Source: an uncultured Acidaminococcus sp. (GTDB lineage Bacteria; Bacillota; Negativicutes; Acidaminococcales; Acidaminococcaceae). Taken from it: DNA of 14,569 nt. A program made the position numbers and the translations under genes. Location of the stretch: assembly GCA_900770265.1 (NCBI GenBank), contig CAAGJR010000260.1, positions 1 to 14,569 of the forward strand. Direction: 5' to 3'. Every line of letters starts with the position of its first letter. Within the stretch, counting starts at the first letter, position 1. The notes below the pieces were generated by a model, which saw only the letters and a list, made by a program, of their open reading frames with translations, did no database searches and was not told where the DNA came from. Positions 13,925 to 14,569 of this stretch are shown here, one piece after another.

Positions 13925-13976
13925 GGGTATATACTCCTTTGCATGGGGAAATTGTGAACAAAATGTATATTATGTA

Positions 13977-14005
13977 ATTATATCGTTTGTAGGAGAAAGG
14001 CGCAA
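13977..14005 (-). promoter_or_regulatory. Promoter of the sugar transferase gene
   Basis: On the minus strand TTGCGC (14000-14005, 3/6), 17-bp spacer, perfect TATAAT (13977-13982). The predicted leader is about 45 nt. The heptamer array begins 10 nt upstream of the -35. Confidence 0.6.
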
Positions 14006-14014
14006 GGGAGTAGG

Positions 14015-14049
14015 TAGTGATTAGTGGCTGGTGGTTAGTGGTTAGATGT
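14015..14049. repeat. Heptamer array, degenerate TAGTGRY units
   Basis: Five 7-nt units start at 14015, 14022, 14029, 14036 and 14043; the clearest are TAGTGAT, TAGTGGC and TAGTGGT. This is the same unit and period as the array at 11107-11135, read on the other strand. Confidence 0.7.
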
Positions 14050-14100
14050 TCGATCTGCCATCGATTGTCCGCCAACCAGTCGATCATACGTTATGAATCC

Positions 14101-14199
14101 GTAGGGGCTTACCAAGACCGGCGCAGCCGTGTCGCCCGGTAAGCCCGTTCCTGGCCTCCCGGAGGGTCATTGCCGTAGGGGCGGGTCGGTGACCCGCCC
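14101..14199. repeat. Two GTAGGGGC-headed hairpin repeats
   Basis: Unit 1 begins GTAGGGGC at 14101 and forms GGGCTTACC (14105-14113) with GGTAAGCCC (14138-14146), with inner pairing ACCGG/CCGGT. Unit 2 begins GTAGGGGC at 14175 and forms GGGCGGGTC (14179-14187) with GACCCGCCC (14191-14199) around a 3-nt loop. No gene lies here. The bases between array and hairpins (14050-14100) show nothing recognisable. Confidence 0.7.
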
Positions 14200-14217
14200 G
14201 CCATCCCGGTCTGTTAT

Positions 14218-14247
14218 TTGCCCGTCAGCGGTGTTCCATAGTACAAT
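14218..14247 (+). promoter_or_regulatory. Candidate promoter of the oxidoreductase gene
   Basis: TTGCCC (14218-14223, 4/6), 18-bp spacer, TACAAT (14242-14247, 5/6). The predicted start near 14254 gives a leader of about 23 nt containing the ribosome site. Confidence 0.45.
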
Positions 14248-14276
14248 AATACAAAAACAGGAAAGGATGTACCCCT

Positions 14277-14569
14277 ATGACCATACAATACAACTGGGCC
14301 ACCTATGGAGTGGGCGTCATCGGCCACCAGCTGGCCGAGGCAATGCAGACCCTGGGCGGCTCCCTTTACAGCGTGGGCAACCGCACCCACGAAAAGGCCG
14401 TGACCTTCGCCGAACAATACGGCATCGGCAAAGTCTACGACAACCCGGAGGACATGTTCACGGATCCCAGCGTGGACATCATCTACATTTCCACGCCCCA
14501 CAACACCCACCTGGGTCTTTTGCGCAAGGCCCTAAAGGCCGGCAAACACGTGCTGTGCGAAAAATCCAT
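14277..14569 (+). CDS. Gfo/Idh/MocA-family oxidoreductase, partial
   Basis: The first 97 codons are visible and the gene runs off the right edge. The N-terminal Rossmann fold shows GVGVIG (11-16), the characteristic YISTPHNTH segment (72-80) and GKHVLCEKS near the edge, where the lysine of the EK motif is conserved. The family uses NAD(P) to oxidise or reduce sugars, inositols and related compounds (also some diol or pyrrole compounds), so the substrate cannot be given. A GAAAGGA ribosome site ends about 9 nt before the ATG; an ATG at 14267 is out of frame. It reads away from the sugar transferase gene and has its own candidate promoter. Confidence 0.88.
   Translation, partial: MTIQYNWATYGVGVIGHQLAEAMQTLGGSLYSVGNRTHEKAVTFAEQYGIGKVYDNPEDMFTDPSVDIIYISTPHNTHLGLLRKALKAGKHVLCEKS

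Noticed and set aside
12488..13957. 489-codon plus-strand open frame
   Set aside because: Complete antisense shadow of the sugar transferase gene, with low-complexity His/Gln/Pro composition.
13809..14087. 92-codon minus-strand open frame before the sugar transferase
   Set aside because: Its N-terminal half is just the translated heptamer array (TTNHQPLITT) and it overlaps the real start, promoter and ribosome site of the transferase gene.

Overview
The window most likely comes from a glutamate-fermenting member of the Negativicutes close to Acidaminococcus. Two things point there. One is a 2-hydroxyglutaryl-CoA dehydratase activator (HgdC) with its iron-sulfur cysteines at residues 127 and 166, as in the Acidaminococcus fermentans protein. 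The other is a complete C4 acyl-CoA set (thiolase, butyryl-CoA dehydrogenase, 3-hydroxybutyryl-CoA dehydrogenase, crotonase). Strong Shine-Dalgarno sites and GC-rich third codon positions fit as well. The species cannot be fixed from the sequence alone.

Layout, left to right. Bases 1-1100 (minus) hold a partial nagZ-type glycosidase. Bases 1162-5419 (minus) hold the C4 cluster, transcribed thl, bcd, hbd, crt, with hairpins in the thl-bcd and bcd-hbd gaps and an intrinsic terminator after crt. Bases 5610-9881 (minus) hold a five-gene run, transcribed UPF0237 ACT protein, UPF0210 protein, endonuclease III, a 508-residue unknown protein, and a zinc-ribbon membrane protein. It starts from a good promoter at 9943-9971, and no terminator is visible before the thl promoter region. 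purC follows on the plus strand (10197-11072), reading away from that operon, and converges on a monocistronic hgdC (11181-11972, minus). A structured, gene-free stretch (about 11973-12330) separates hgdC from tRNA-Ser(UGA) and a membrane polyprenyl-phosphate sugar transferase (12473-13924, minus). The right end carries repeats and the start of a Gfo/Idh/MocA oxidoreductase (plus).

How the genes fit together. In the hydroxyglutarate pathway, HgdC primes the dehydratase that leads to glutaconyl-CoA, which is decarboxylated to crotonyl-CoA. The C4 cluster then splits crotonyl-CoA: Bcd reduces part of it to butyryl-CoA, while Crt, Hbd and thiolase oxidise the rest to acetyl-CoA. The dehydratase subunits, glutaconate CoA-transferase, glutaconyl-CoA decarboxylase and EtfAB are not in the window.

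Most coding content is ordinary housekeeping or fermentation metabolism. I do not see a clear new defence or mobile system. The items most worth a second look lie between genes: a palindrome placed at about -41.5 of an extended -10 promoter for hgdC, a compactly foldable block at 12181-12282, degenerate heptamer arrays (TAGTGRY) at separate loci, paired GTAGGGGC-headed hairpins, and a multi-hairpin leader before hbd. The unrecognised 508-residue protein with its coupled zinc-ribbon membrane partner is the best candidate for undescribed protein function.
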